From Neobacillus sp. PS3-34 (GTDB lineage: Bacteria > Bacillota > Bacilli > Bacillales > Cytobacillaceae), in the NCBI RefSeq assembly GCF_030915465.1, contig NZ_CP133267.1:744001-808000 (forward strand): a stretch of DNA of 64,000 nt, given 5' to 3'. Made by a program: the position numbers and the translations under genes. Positions 28,623-37,310 of the stretch are shown in pieces; position 1 is the stretch's first letter, and the number at the start of each line of letters is the position of its first letter. Under the pieces are notes generated by a model, which was given only the letters and a program-made list of their open reading frames with translations, was not told where the DNA came from and searched no databases.

Positions 28623-29201
28623 TTATTTTGAATTTTTAAATACATGCATATTTTTTGCGAAGTAATCCCATCCGGACCAAATTGTAAAGAACATTGCCAC
28701 CCATAATGCGAGATCAGCAAATGGGAAGGAAATCATTTCAAAAAGAATATTATGCAGCAGCAAAGCTGAAATGGCGACAATCTGTGTCCAGGTTTTAATC
28801 TTTCCGAGCATATTAGCCGCTACTACTTCACCTTCTCCTGCAAGCAGCAGGCGCAATCCAGTGATTGCAAATTCCCTGCTGATAATGATGATGACAATCC
28901 ATGAAGACGCCATATTAAGATCAACCAGGATAATCAATGCCGCTGAAACCAGCAGCTTATCAGCAAGAGGGTCTAAAAATTTACCCATATTGGTTACCAA
29001 ATTATACTTGCGGGCTAAATGACCATCAACCCAATCGGTCGCTGAGGCAATGATAAACAGCAGCGCACCTGCCAAGTGGGTAACAGGCAAGTCTACACCC
29101 AAAAGGTGGATGGTGCCCCATTCGAATGGAACAAGCATGAGAATCATAAATAATGGGATTAACAGAATCCTTGATACAGTTATTTTATTAGGTAAATTCA
29201 T
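28623..29201 (-). CDS. pgsA: CDP-diacylglycerol-glycerol-3-phosphate 3-phosphatidyltransferase
   Basis: A 192-residue integral membrane enzyme making phosphatidylglycerophosphate, the committed step to phosphatidylglycerol and cardiolipin. The CDP-alcohol phosphotransferase signature D-G-x2-A-R-x8-G-x3-D-x3-D is complete (about 59-81). Four to six transmembrane segments surround it. Strong GGAGG before the ATG. It lies between rodZ and cinA in the conserved order. Confidence 0.96.
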   Translation of the reverse strand: MNLPNKITVSRILLIPLFMILMLVPFEWGTIHLLGVDLPVTHLAGALLFIIASATDWVDGHLARKYNLVTNMGKFLDPLADKLLVSAALIILVDLNMASSWIVIIIISREFAITGLRLLLAGEGEVVAANMLGKIKTWTQIVAISALLLHNILFEMISFPFADLALWVAMFFTIWSGWDYFAKNMHVFKNSK

Positions 29202-29244
29202 TTTCTTTCCTCCAAGTAAAATTCAAAAGAGCAGAGTAAGCCGG

Positions 29245-30141
29245 CTATTGCTTCGGAACGTAGCTGATCGTAATTTTCTGGGAAACGACATCAGCAGGCG
29301 GCACTGCGTACTCAAGCTTTTGGCCATTGACGTATATTTCCGTATCGATAGTCCTTCCGACCACAATAAGCGCTTCGCTTTCTTTTGAAAGATCAACCGT
29401 CTGGCTGTCCGTTTTACCGGCTTCCAGCAACCCTTGAAAGAAGGAGTGACCTTTACCATTTTTAATATTTACCCACGTTTGCCCTGTAGAAACGACCTTG
29501 ATTTCAAATTTGTCGGCATTTTTCAATTCATAGGATGAACGGCTTCCAGCGCTTTGTGTAACCGTTAATTCCTGCTTGGGCTCTTCTTTTACAGGGGTGT
29601 CTGTATTTTCATCCTTTTTTGATTCATCTTTCTTTTTCTTTTCGCTCTTTTTCTTTTCTTTTGCTTTATCTTTTTCAAGATTTGCAGATTTTTCAAAGTT
29701 AACCGGTTTGCTTTCTTTATTTACTGAATCATTTGAATTATCGCCAGCGTGCTGAGAGAAAAAGTAGTAAAGTAATGCAATTGCCCCTACAACAAAGACT
29801 CCAACCAATATTTTAGGCAGAAAATCAAATATTTTAGGGCTGCTAGTCGATATGCCCTTATGTGTCTTCACACGGGAAAGCTGCTCTGGCAAATCCTCAT
29901 GGTGGGTAGCTGGGATTTCACTTTTATAGGTTTCAAAAATTTCATCTGGATCAAGCTGAACAGCTTCTGCATACTGTTTTATAAATGCACGCACATAAAA
30001 ATTGCCTGGCATGCTTGAATAATTGCCTTCCTCTATGCCTATAAGATAACGCTTTTGGATTTTTGTGATAGTCTGTAAATCATCCAGGCTTAATCCCTTA
30101 GCTAATCGAGCTTCTTTTAGTCGAGTACCTAGTTCTGTCAA
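29245..30141 (-). CDS. rodZ: Cytoskeleton-associated protein RodZ (YmfM)
   Basis: A protein of 298 residues from a TTG at 30139-30141, eight bases after GGAAGG. A GTG three codons earlier overlaps that ribosome site. Domains: an Xre-type helix-turn-helix (about 3-65) that binds MreB, a transmembrane helix near 108-130, a strongly basic K/E linker (about 155-190), then an extracytoplasmic beta domain (DUF4115). It links MreB filaments to the wall-synthesis machinery, which matches mreBH elsewhere in the window. Order ymfK-rodZ-pgsA is conserved. Confidence 0.92.
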   Translation of the reverse strand: MTELGTRLKEARLAKGLSLDDLQTITKIQKRYLIGIEEGNYSSMPGNFYVRAFIKQYAEAVQLDPDEIFETYKSEIPATHHEDLPEQLSRVKTHKGISTSSPKIFDFLPKILVGVFVVGAIALLYYFFSQHAGDNSNDSVNKESKPVNFEKSANLEKDKAKEKKKSEKKKKDESKKDENTDTPVKEEPKQELTVTQSAGSRSSYELKNADKFEIKVVSTGQTWVNIKNGKGHSFFQGLLEAGKTDSQTVDLSKESEALIVVGRTIDTEIYVNGQKLEYAVPPADVVSQKITISYVPKQ

Positions 30142-30158
30142 CGATAACACCTTCCAAT

Positions 30159-30950
30159 TTAAAAATCGAAATCCCCGAATTCTGATCCGGAAAATAAATT
30201 ATTGTTTTCAACTAAATTATATGTAATTTCTTCTTCGGGATCATGGCGGAGCTCAATAATATAATCAAAATCCTCTAATGTGTACTCCGTATTTTGCACA
30301 AAAATATCTGGATGTTCGATTACTTTGATTGCCGGGAGCCTCATAATTTCCCGAACAAGCTGCCAATGCCGTTCACTTGCCCTTCTTGTCGAAACGATCC
30401 CGTCGAGTATAAACAAATTGTTTTCGTTATATTCGTCCTCAATAAGCTGGTTTCGAATGGTTTGTTTTAAAAGAGTGGAAGAAACAAACAGCCAGCGCTT
30501 ATTGGCACACACACTTGAAGCAACAATTGATTCCGTTTTGCCTACCCTCGGCATCCCGCGAATGCCAATCAGTTTATGGCCTTCCTGCTTAAATAATTCT
30601 GCCATAAAATCAACCAATAATCCAAGCTCATCCCTTACAAAACGAAAAGTCTTCTTATCATCTGCATCACGCTGAATATATCTGCCGTGGCGTACAGCAA
30701 GCCTGTCCCTCAGTTTAGGCTCACGAAGTTTAATTACTTTTATTGTATCCATTGTATGTAATATTGACTCAAGCCGTTCGATCTGGTCATCGTCCTTGGC
30801 CAGTATAAGTAAACCCCGGCGTCCTTCATCCACACCATTGATCGTAACAATATTAATAGACAGCATTCCAAGAAGGGAGGAAATATCACCTAATAACCCA
30901 GGACGGTTTTTCTGAATTTCGTATTCCAAGTACCATTCTTTTTTCTCCAT
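30159..30950 (-). CDS. ymfK: YmfK, DUF3388 protein
   Basis: A 263-residue protein of unknown function. The N-terminal 70 residues look like an ACT domain (R-P-G-L-L-G-D-I-S-S-L-L-G-M-L-S-I-N-I-V-T-I-N). A P-loop-like G-M-P-R-V-G-K-T-E-S lies at about 131-140. A-C-T plus P-loop suggests a ligand-controlled nucleotide-binding protein, but no activity is established. It precedes rodZ with eight bases or so between, likely the same operon. Confidence 0.85.
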   Translation of the reverse strand: MEKKEWYLEYEIQKNRPGLLGDISSLLGMLSINIVTINGVDEGRRGLLILAKDDDQIERLESILHTMDTIKVIKLREPKLRDRLAVRHGRYIQRDADDKKTFRFVRDELGLLVDFMAELFKQEGHKLIGIRGMPRVGKTESIVASSVCANKRWLFVSSTLLKQTIRNQLIEDEYNENNLFILDGIVSTRRASERHWQLVREIMRLPAIKVIEHPDIFVQNTEYTLEDFDYIIELRHDPEEEITYNLVENNNLFSGSEFGDFDF

Positions 30951-31117
30951 TTAACATACCCTCCTCAAAAAGCTGTTGGCGCAGCAGCCTGGAAATATAA
31001 AATATAAAACGACAAATTTCAACCATTTTATCTATTCCTAATAATAAATGATTTTAATAGAAGATGAAAGGAAAAACAAAAACAAGTGCTTAAGATGGAA
31101 GGAATCAGAATAAATAA

Positions 31118-31143
31118 AAAAAAGAGAGGAATCCCTCTCTTTT
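31118..31143 (-). terminator. ymfJ terminator
   Basis: Stem AAAAGAGAGG / CCTCTCTTTT with a 3-4 base loop overlapping the ymfJ stop codon, then a U-rich tract on the minus strand. Confidence 0.8.
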
Positions 31144-31399
31144 AGCGACTACCGTTATTTGAGATAAGCTTGACCATGATATTTGCGATTGCATGCTGTT
31201 CATCCTTATCCGCTACTGACCACAAATCGGAAAGAATTCTTTCTTGCTCATTTTTAGGCTCAACCTTGTTTGATAAATAACCACCTATTTGATAAGCAAG
31301 ATCGCCGATTGCTTCTTTATTCATTCCAGCGCCTTCTGCATGATGAAGACGGTCTGCAAGGAAATCTTCCCATTGTTTCCAGTTGTCTAATACTGACAT
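31142..31399 (-). CDS. ymfJ: YmfJ, DUF3243 protein
   Basis: An 85-residue all-helical protein matching the YmfJ/DUF3243 family in length and in segments such as N-W-x-x-W-E-D-F-L and L-S-D-L-W-S-V-A-D-K-D-E-Q-H-A-I-A. Function unknown. Strong AAAGGAGG site. It follows ymfI and ends at a terminator that overlaps its stop codon. Confidence 0.88.
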   Translation of the reverse strand: MSVLDNWKQWEDFLADRLHHAEGAGMNKEAIGDLAYQIGGYLSNKVEPKNEQERILSDLWSVADKDEQHAIANIMVKLISNNGSR

Positions 31400-31479
31400 A
31401 TTTTTAACCTCCTTTAAATTAGTACAAACTTATTTTGCAATGGAGAGGCCAAAAATATTCATTTTAAAAAGTTAATTTT

Positions 31480-32207
31480 TTATGTATACCATCCGCCATT
31501 GATGGCGAGCACCTGGCCAGTTATATACGATGATTGGTTGGAGGCAAGAAAAAAGACGCCTTCAGCCACCTCTTCAGGGAGAGCCATTCTGCCCATTGGT
31601 ATTTCTTCTTGAAGCATTTCAAGGTCCTCTTCGCTAAATTCGCTCATCATTGGTGTTTTCACTGCCCCAGGCGCAATGGCGTTTACTCTTATGCCGTTCA
31701 ATGCAACCTCCTTGCTCAACGCCTTTACAAAAGCGATTTGAGCACCCTTTGCAGCTGAATAGACCACCTCGCACGCACCACCCGTTTGCGCCAAATGGAA
31801 GAAATCACGATGATGCTTCCGGTCCGCTTGGAAATTAACTTAGGCAATAACTCCTTCGTCAAAAGCATTGGGCTGGTCACATGCAGCCTAATCAACTCGT
31901 CCGTTTCCTCCTGGCTTATATCAAGCAGCAGGCCATAATGGCTTTTGCCGCTGCAATGGATCATTACATCCAAATCAAAGATACCTGATGAAAGATCCTT
32001 ATATCCATCAGGCTTTGAAAGGTCTGCCTTTACGGGTATAAACTCCCCCTTGTATACCTTTAACCTTTCAAGCAGTTCCTTTAAGGACTTTTCATTCTGA
32101 AAATAATGCAAATATAAATTGTACCCTTCCTTTGCAAGCTTTAAGGCAATAGCCTGCCCTATCCCTCCGCTTGCACCCGTAATCAGCGCATATTTGTTCA
32201 CGTTCAT
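31480..32207 (-). CDS. ymfI: YmfI, short-chain dehydrogenase/reductase (frameshifted in this sequence)
   Basis: A Rossmann-fold NAD(P)-dependent oxidoreductase of about 242 residues. The coenzyme motif T-G-A-S-G-G-I-G is at 9-16, and the catalytic Y-S-A-A-K and N-G-G-W at the end are present. The frame breaks near 31789-31792, in I-S-S-I-W-G-Q, where TGGCGCAAACG stands for an expected TGGGGCCAAACG. This is again consistent with GGCC. The substrate is unknown. In B. subtilis it sits in the same place, after the peptidase pair. Confidence 0.88.
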
Positions 32208-32261
32208 CCCTACTTCCCCGGTAGCTTTGCTTTTATTTTAACCGACTGATGAAAATATAAA

Positions 32262-32283
32262 AAGGCGCCAAATGCGGCGCCTT
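32262..32283 (-). terminator. ymfF-ymfH terminator
   Basis: Stem AAGGCGCC / GGCGCCTT with a 6-base loop and TTTTATATTTT on the minus strand, separating the peptidase pair from ymfI. Confidence 0.8.
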
Positions 32284-32322
32284 GCTTTAACGGTTTGATC
32301 GCATGGGTTTCCCACTAACTAA

Positions 32323-33615
32323 TTAATCCTTATTCGGAATCACCTGGCAGACAGAGAAGCGTTCTTCAGAAACCACTTCATTTGCAAGGTTTTCAACATC
32401 TTTAAGGGTGATTTTCTCCAGTGCAGGAACAACATCAAACAAATTCATATCATTAAAAGCGTATCGGGTAAATTGATTAGCAATATACTCCGGAGAATTC
32501 ACGGCTCTTAAAAAGGCACCAATTTTTTTCTTAATGCCCCTCTGCAGCTGATCCTCTGTAAACTTGTGTTCTTTCTTTGCGCTGAGAAGCATTTCCTTTA
32601 ATGTTTCCGCAAGCCGGTCTGGCTCACGGGTGTCGCCTCCAACCATCGCAAAACCAAAGCCCTGTTCCTGTGTATAATCATAAGAAAACGATTCATCAAT
32701 CAGACCATCGCTATAAAGCTTTTCGTAATTATCCGAGCTTTTTCCAAACAATAAATCCAGGAATATATTCATCGTCAGTTCGTTTTTTAAGAGCTCTTCC
32801 CCTGTCTGATCGACATGAAGCGCCTTGATTCCTAATAAACACTTGGATGTTTGGACATTCATTTTTAAAACCTGCTTTTTCTCCGCGGCTCCTGCAGGCT
32901 CTTCGTCAAACTTCCTTTTAATTTCAGGCATTTCTTTGTAATCTTTTTTCGCCTGATTCTCTCTGACCTGGTCCATTATCGCCGTTGGGTCGACAGGGCC
33001 GACAATAAAGAGAAGCATATTGCTTGGATGGTAAAAAGTACGATAGCATTCATACAGCAAATCACTTGTGATATGCGAAATCGATTCGATTGTCCCTGCA
33101 ATGTCAATTTTGACAGGATGGTTTTGGTATAAATTCTGGATCAGCCCAAAATAAAGGCGCCAGTCAGGATTATCATCATACATCGTGATTTCCTGGCCGA
33201 TAATGCCCTTTTCCTTTTCCACTGTTTTTTCAGTGAAATATGGATCCTGTACAAAATCAATCAGTGTTTCAAGATTTTTTTCAACTGTTGATGTACTTGA
33301 GAATAGGTACGCCGTTCTGGTAAAGGAGGTAAAGGCATTGGCTGATGCGCCCTGGCGGCTGAACTGCTGAAAAACATCGCCATCCTCCTTTTCAAAAAGC
33401 TTATGCTCCAAAAAGTGGGCAATTCCATCCGGTACCTTTACATACTCTTCTTTTCCAAGCGGGATAAAGTGATTATCAATCGACCCGTATTTAGTCGTAA
33501 ATGTGGCATAGGTTTTATTGAATCCTTTTTTAGGCAGCACATAAACATTCAGGCCATTCTCCATTTTTTCAAAAAACAATTCTTCCTGAAGCTGGTCAAA
33601 CGTAATCTTTTCCAT
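32323..33615 (-). CDS. ymfH: YmfH, M16-family zinc peptidase
   Basis: A 430-residue peptidase of the insulinase/processing-peptidase family. The inverted zinc motif H-F-L-E-H is at about 67-71, with the downstream glutamate region about 75 residues later, so this is the catalytic member of a pair. It starts within the ymfF stop (TAATG), which guarantees coupled translation and suggests a heterodimer like the mitochondrial processing peptidase. The natural substrate in Bacillus is not established. Confidence 0.9.
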   Translation of the reverse strand: MEKITFDQLQEELFFEKMENGLNVYVLPKKGFNKTYATFTTKYGSIDNHFIPLGKEEYVKVPDGIAHFLEHKLFEKEDGDVFQQFSRQGASANAFTSFTRTAYLFSSTSTVEKNLETLIDFVQDPYFTEKTVEKEKGIIGQEITMYDDNPDWRLYFGLIQNLYQNHPVKIDIAGTIESISHITSDLLYECYRTFYHPSNMLLFIVGPVDPTAIMDQVRENQAKKDYKEMPEIKRKFDEEPAGAAEKKQVLKMNVQTSKCLLGIKALHVDQTGEELLKNELTMNIFLDLLFGKSSDNYEKLYSDGLIDESFSYDYTQEQGFGFAMVGGDTREPDRLAETLKEMLLSAKKEHKFTEDQLQRGIKKKIGAFLRAVNSPEYIANQFTRYAFNDMNLFDVVPALEKITLKDVENLANEVVSEERFSVCQVIPNKD

Positions 33616-34893
33616 TATTTGCCCACCTCCGTTCCTGTTAAGAAATAGATCGTATCCAAATCAATCTTCTCCGCAACCGCGACGATTTCTTCCTTTGTAA
33701 TGTCCTGCATCCCGTTAAGCCAATCATCAAGAGGAATATCTTGGCCAGATACAACATTGTGGTAGAGGACTTCGATCAAGCCTCTTGCCGTATCAACCGT
33801 TTCAAGCATTTGATTTTGGATGACAGCCTTTGTTTGCTCAACCTCTTTATCTGTAAAATCACCCTTCTTCATCGCTTCCATTTGTTCCTTGATGATTCCA
33901 ACCGCCTGGTCATAATTCTTCAAATCAATACCGGACATTACCATCATTAGTCCTTTATGGCTTTCAAGGCGGCTCGCAGCATAATAAGCTAGACTAGCTT
34001 TTTCACGCACATTGATAAACAGCTTGGAATGGGAGAAGCCCCCGAAAATGCCGTTAAATACCTGGAGTGCATTATAATCTAAATCGCCATAGACAACATT
34101 TGTTCGATAGCCTATATTCAATTTTCCTTGCTTAACATCCTGTGTTTCTTTTATTTCCTTAACCTCGGTTTTAGTTCGAGCGGATTTAGCATCCAACTTT
34201 TGAGGATTTCGATTTTCAAATTGAAGCAGCTGGGACGCAATCGATTTGACTTCTTCTTCATTTACATCACCGATCACATATAAGTCCAGTTCGTCTTCCT
34301 TAAAAGCTTTTTCGTAATACTCATACAAATTTTCTGGTGTGATAGGATCGACATCTTCCAGTTCTCCGTTCACCTGCAGGGCATATGGCTCTCCCTTGCA
34401 CATTTCCTCAATTAACCTAATATTTGAATAGCGCATTTTATCGTCAAAAACGGAATGGATCCTCTGTTTTAAAGTACGCTTTTCTTTTTCAACTGTTTCT
34501 GCGTGGAAAGCACCATTCTCAGCGTTGGGCTTAGTGAGGATTTCACTTAGAAATTCGAACCCTTTTTTCAGTAAGGGATTAGAATCGCTGAGAAATTTTT
34601 CGTTGGCAATCTCTATTGAAAACGTGATGACATGGTATTCACCTTTTTTAGCCAAATCCACGAATAAAGTCGCTCCGTATAATTCGTCTAGATAAGATCT
34701 TAACGCTGCCATCGACGGATATTTAGAAGAACTGCTTTGAAGAACATGCGGAAGGAGCGCCCTCTTTGCCAGGCCCTTTCGCCAATGGCGCTTTCATCTT
34801 CCATACAATCGTATTCGTTTTAAATTTGTCGGTTTTAACTATATGCAGCTTATATCCCTGCATTTCAGTCGTTTGTTCACTCCATGCATCCAT
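33615..34893 (-). CDS. ymfF: YmfF, M16-family protein without zinc motif (frameshifted in this sequence)
   Basis: About 425 residues from the ATG at 34891-34893 (AGGAGG upstream). Homologous to YmfH but with no H-x-x-E-H, so a non-catalytic partner subunit. It contains the glycine-rich region G-G-F-S-H-S-K-L-F-I-N-V-R-E-K of the M16 C-terminal half. One G too many at GGCC 34772-34775 breaks the frame after A-P-L-A-K. Repair gives G-L-A-K-R-A-L-L-P-H-V-L-Q-S. It is the first gene of the ymfF-ymfH unit. Confidence 0.9.
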
Positions 34894-35052
34894 ATACCGT
34901 CCTCCTTTTACTAATAAAGCTCTCCATACTCGTGGTTAGTTTTCTATGATGAGGTTATGATTTATTTTTTCCAATGTAATAAAACCTATTCTTACTATAA
35001 TTTGTCATGCATGGCCATTACAAATAATTACTCCTAAAAATTAGAAAAGCTT

Positions 35053-35081
35053 GGCATCCGCCAAGTACTTAGGCGAATGCC
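35053..35081 (+). terminator. Hairpin in the ymfF-DGC gap
   Basis: GGCATCCGCC / GGCGAATGCC with one mismatch, followed on the plus strand by TTAGTTTTTCTT. No plus-strand gene precedes it. Only a lone TATAAT (34996-35001) is seen upstream. Whether it ends a transcript is unclear. 34894-35052 otherwise holds the ymfF promoter area. Confidence 0.35.
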
Positions 35082-35236
35082 TTAGTTTTTCTTATGCGTT
35101 TAGAATTTATGGATATAAATTCTGATAAGCTAAAATAGACTGGGGATAATAATGGAGGGAATCCGTTTTATGGTGCTTTTTACAATTCCATTGAGATCTT
35201 GCTTGTTATTATAAACACTGGCATCACCATACTTTG

Positions 35237-35630
35237 TTTATGAAGGACATTTTCGAGAGTGCGCTGGGCGATTTTGTCGTTCAGTGGGGTTATGAAGACC
35301 ACTTTCCAGAATGAGCTGCGGGATTTTGTCCTTCATCGAGGTTATGAAGACCACTTTCCAGGATGAGCTGCGGGATTTTGTCCTTCATTGTGGTTATGAA
35401 GACCACTTTCCAGGATGAACTGCGGGATTTTGTCCTTAATCGAGGTTATGAAGACCACTTTCCCGGTTGAACTGCGGGATTTTGTCCTTCATCGTAGTTA
35501 TGAAGACCACTTTCCAGAATGAGCTGCGGGATTTTGTCCTTCATCGTGGTTATGAAGACCACTTTCCAGAATGAGATGCGGGATTTTGTCCTTCATCGAG
35601 GTTATGAAGACCACTTTCCAGCTTGAGCTA
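35237..35630. repeat. 52-bp tandem repeat array (minisatellite)
   Basis: Units begin at 35289, 35341, 35393, 35445, 35497, 35549 and 35601, exactly 52 bp apart, with a diverged unit at 35237 and a truncated last one. The core GTTATGAAGACCACTTTCC and the tail TGCGGGATTTTGTCCTTCAT are almost invariant, and the variation is single-base. The period is not a multiple of three, so it does not encode a repeat peptide. Within each unit ATGAAGAC and GTCCTTCAT are near-complementary and can pair. Confidence 0.95.
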
Positions 35631-35698
35631 TGATACAACAGCTAGTGCTCATAAAATATGAAATTCAGTTTGTCAAAAAGCACCCATTCCAATAAAAA

Positions 35699-35725
35699 AA
35701 TGACGTATGTCAATCATACGCCATT
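35699..35725 (-). terminator. Diguanylate cyclase terminator
   Basis: Stem AATGACGTATG / CATACGCCATT with one internal mismatch and TTTTTTTATT on the minus strand, 45 bases past the stop. Confidence 0.75.
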
Positions 35726-35768
35726 TAACTATTATTTAATTATTCGTCACTACTATACAAGCGCAGCA

Positions 35769-36854
35769 TCAGGCATATAGCGGATGGTCGGTCGTATTCG
35801 CACCATTTTTGAAAGAAGAACCATCTTCAAAGCATGCAAGGTTTTTACCATCTTTTTTCGCCTTGTATAAAAGGTTGTCAGCAATCGCCAGCAGCTCATT
35901 CTTTTTCTGGTCCTCTTTTTTGCTTGCTGCACCAAAACTCATCGTGGCTGTCCACTGGTCGTTCGTGAACAGCATTTCATTCATTGAGCTGTATATCTCT
36001 TCAATAAATTCAGCTGTGGCGGAAACACGGGAAGAAGGAATTAGAAAAGCAAACTCCTCTCCTCCATACCGAAATGCTAATCCATTATATTTTTCCGCTA
36101 GTTCCCCGAACAATTTTCCGAGACAGCGCAGAACCTCGTCCCCAACCAAATGCCCATATCGATCATTAATAGGCTTAAAATTATCAATATCACCAATGAT
36201 TAAGGAGAAAGGAACCGCTTCTTGGGTGAGATGACTGAGATGCTCTTGAAAATGCCTATGGTTGTATAATCCGGTTAAATAATCCGTCACAACGAGCTCA
36301 TGATAGATTTCTTTCATTTTAATATGCTTTCTTTCTCTTAAAACGATTAAAGAACCAAAAAGCCCAATAATCCATATAAAGACGATATTCATTAAAAAGA
36401 GAGCGACCAGCTGTTCAGACACATTATTTTCCAGGAATAGAATGCCTGTATATCCCAGGCTGGTAAAAAAAGAAGCAAGGAAGGATCCCTTTGTTCGCCA
36501 ATAGATGGTTGCATGCATAACAAGGAGATAGGATATAGGAAAGAGGATACTATCAACCCCACCAGTAAGGACGAGGAGCCACATCAAAGCAATATAATCA
36601 AATACAATCCCTGCTTTAATCAGTGTCGGGAAGGATTTATTATTACTGTCCATTCGCATGAAAATAATCTGGGAAATGCCCATATAAAGGATGCCAGTTA
36701 GTAATAGAACATTAAAGGTACGGTGTTCAAAATGAAGGATATTGTCTAGTGGAGGATAATAAAATAGCATTGATGCAATCAGCAGAAAAATCCAGCGAAT
36801 ATACGAAAATATCTTTTCTGTTTCGTAATCCTTTAAATAGAGTGTAAATCTCAT
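35769..36854 (-). CDS. Membrane diguanylate cyclase (GGDEF domain)
   Basis: A 361-residue protein. The N-terminal half has about six transmembrane helices (15-200), probably a sensory membrane domain. The C-terminal half is a GGDEF domain with the active-site loop G-G-E-E-F at about 264-268 and D-I-D-N-F-K-P-I-N-D-R-Y-G-H for metal and GTP binding. It should make cyclic di-GMP. The inhibitory R-x-x-D I-site normally five residues before the loop is replaced by K-Y-N-G, so product inhibition is probably absent (inference). Start ATG with AGAGGG. It stands alone. Confidence 0.92.
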   Translation of the reverse strand: MRFTLYLKDYETEKIFSYIRWIFLLIASMLFYYPPLDNILHFEHRTFNVLLLTGILYMGISQIIFMRMDSNNKSFPTLIKAGIVFDYIALMWLLVLTGGVDSILFPISYLLVMHATIYWRTKGSFLASFFTSLGYTGILFLENNVSEQLVALFLMNIVFIWIIGLFGSLIVLRERKHIKMKEIYHELVVTDYLTGLYNHRHFQEHLSHLTQEAVPFSLIIGDIDNFKPINDRYGHLVGDEVLRCLGKLFGELAEKYNGLAFRYGGEEFAFLIPSSRVSATAEFIEEIYSSMNEMLFTNDQWTATMSFGAASKKEDQKKNELLAIADNLLYKAKKDGKNLACFEDGSSFKNGANTTDHPLYA

Positions 36855-36976
36855 ACAAATACCCTCTTAACTGATAAAATAATTACTATTTATCCATTTT
36901 TTACTATATTGATAGATTAACATGAACAGAAAGTAATACACAAGCAATTATTTTTATTTGACCGGTTTACACAAAT

Positions 36977-37266
36977 GGCTGTTTTCGTATACTTTGTTGC
37001 TTTTAATGAGTGGTTGATTTCCACTTCAGGATGCTCGCTTTCCGCGGGGCGGGCGGTGAGCCTCCTCGGCGCACAGCGCCTGTGGGGTCTCACCTGTCCC
37101 GCTGCTCCCGCAGGACGTTGATTCAGCTTCCCTAGAATCAACACCGCACGAAGGAAATGCGATAGCATTTTCGAGGATCTCGCACCTTCCGCTCCAATCA
37201 ACTTCTTTTTCAACGATTTACTTTTAAAAACCTATTTGCAAAACAACAATCTTTCTGAATACAGCC
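36977..37266 (+). mobile_element. MITE-like element, copy 2
   Basis: A 290-bp element of the same family and orientation as 5755-6043, about 90 percent identical by eye. Ends GGCTGTTTTC and GAATACAGCC. Flanks ACACAAAT (36969-36976) and AAACAAAT (37267-37274) are an 8-bp target duplication with one mismatch. It lies immediately beyond the nupQ terminator, just as copy 1 lies beyond the mreBH terminator. The 36855-36976 stretch is the promoter area of the cyclase gene. Confidence 0.85.
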
Positions 37267-37276
37267 AAACAAATAA

Positions 37277-37298
37277 TCCCCCCTGCAATACAGGGGGA
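37277..37298 (-). terminator. nup operon terminator
   Basis: GC-rich stem CCCCCTG / CAGGGGG with a 5-base loop and GATTATTTGTTT on the minus strand, 13 bases beyond the nupQ stop. The U-tract overlaps the target duplication of MITE copy 2. Confidence 0.8.
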
Positions 37299-37310
37299 AA
37301 AGGGATGTTA

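Noticed and set aside
35237..35630. CRISPR array
   Set aside because: The whole 52-bp period is conserved, including what would be the spacers. There are no unique spacers and no cas genes.
36917..37213. Arginine/proline-rich open frame within the MITE
   Set aside because: It is produced by the GC-rich palindrome. The matching frame in copy 1 is not preserved.
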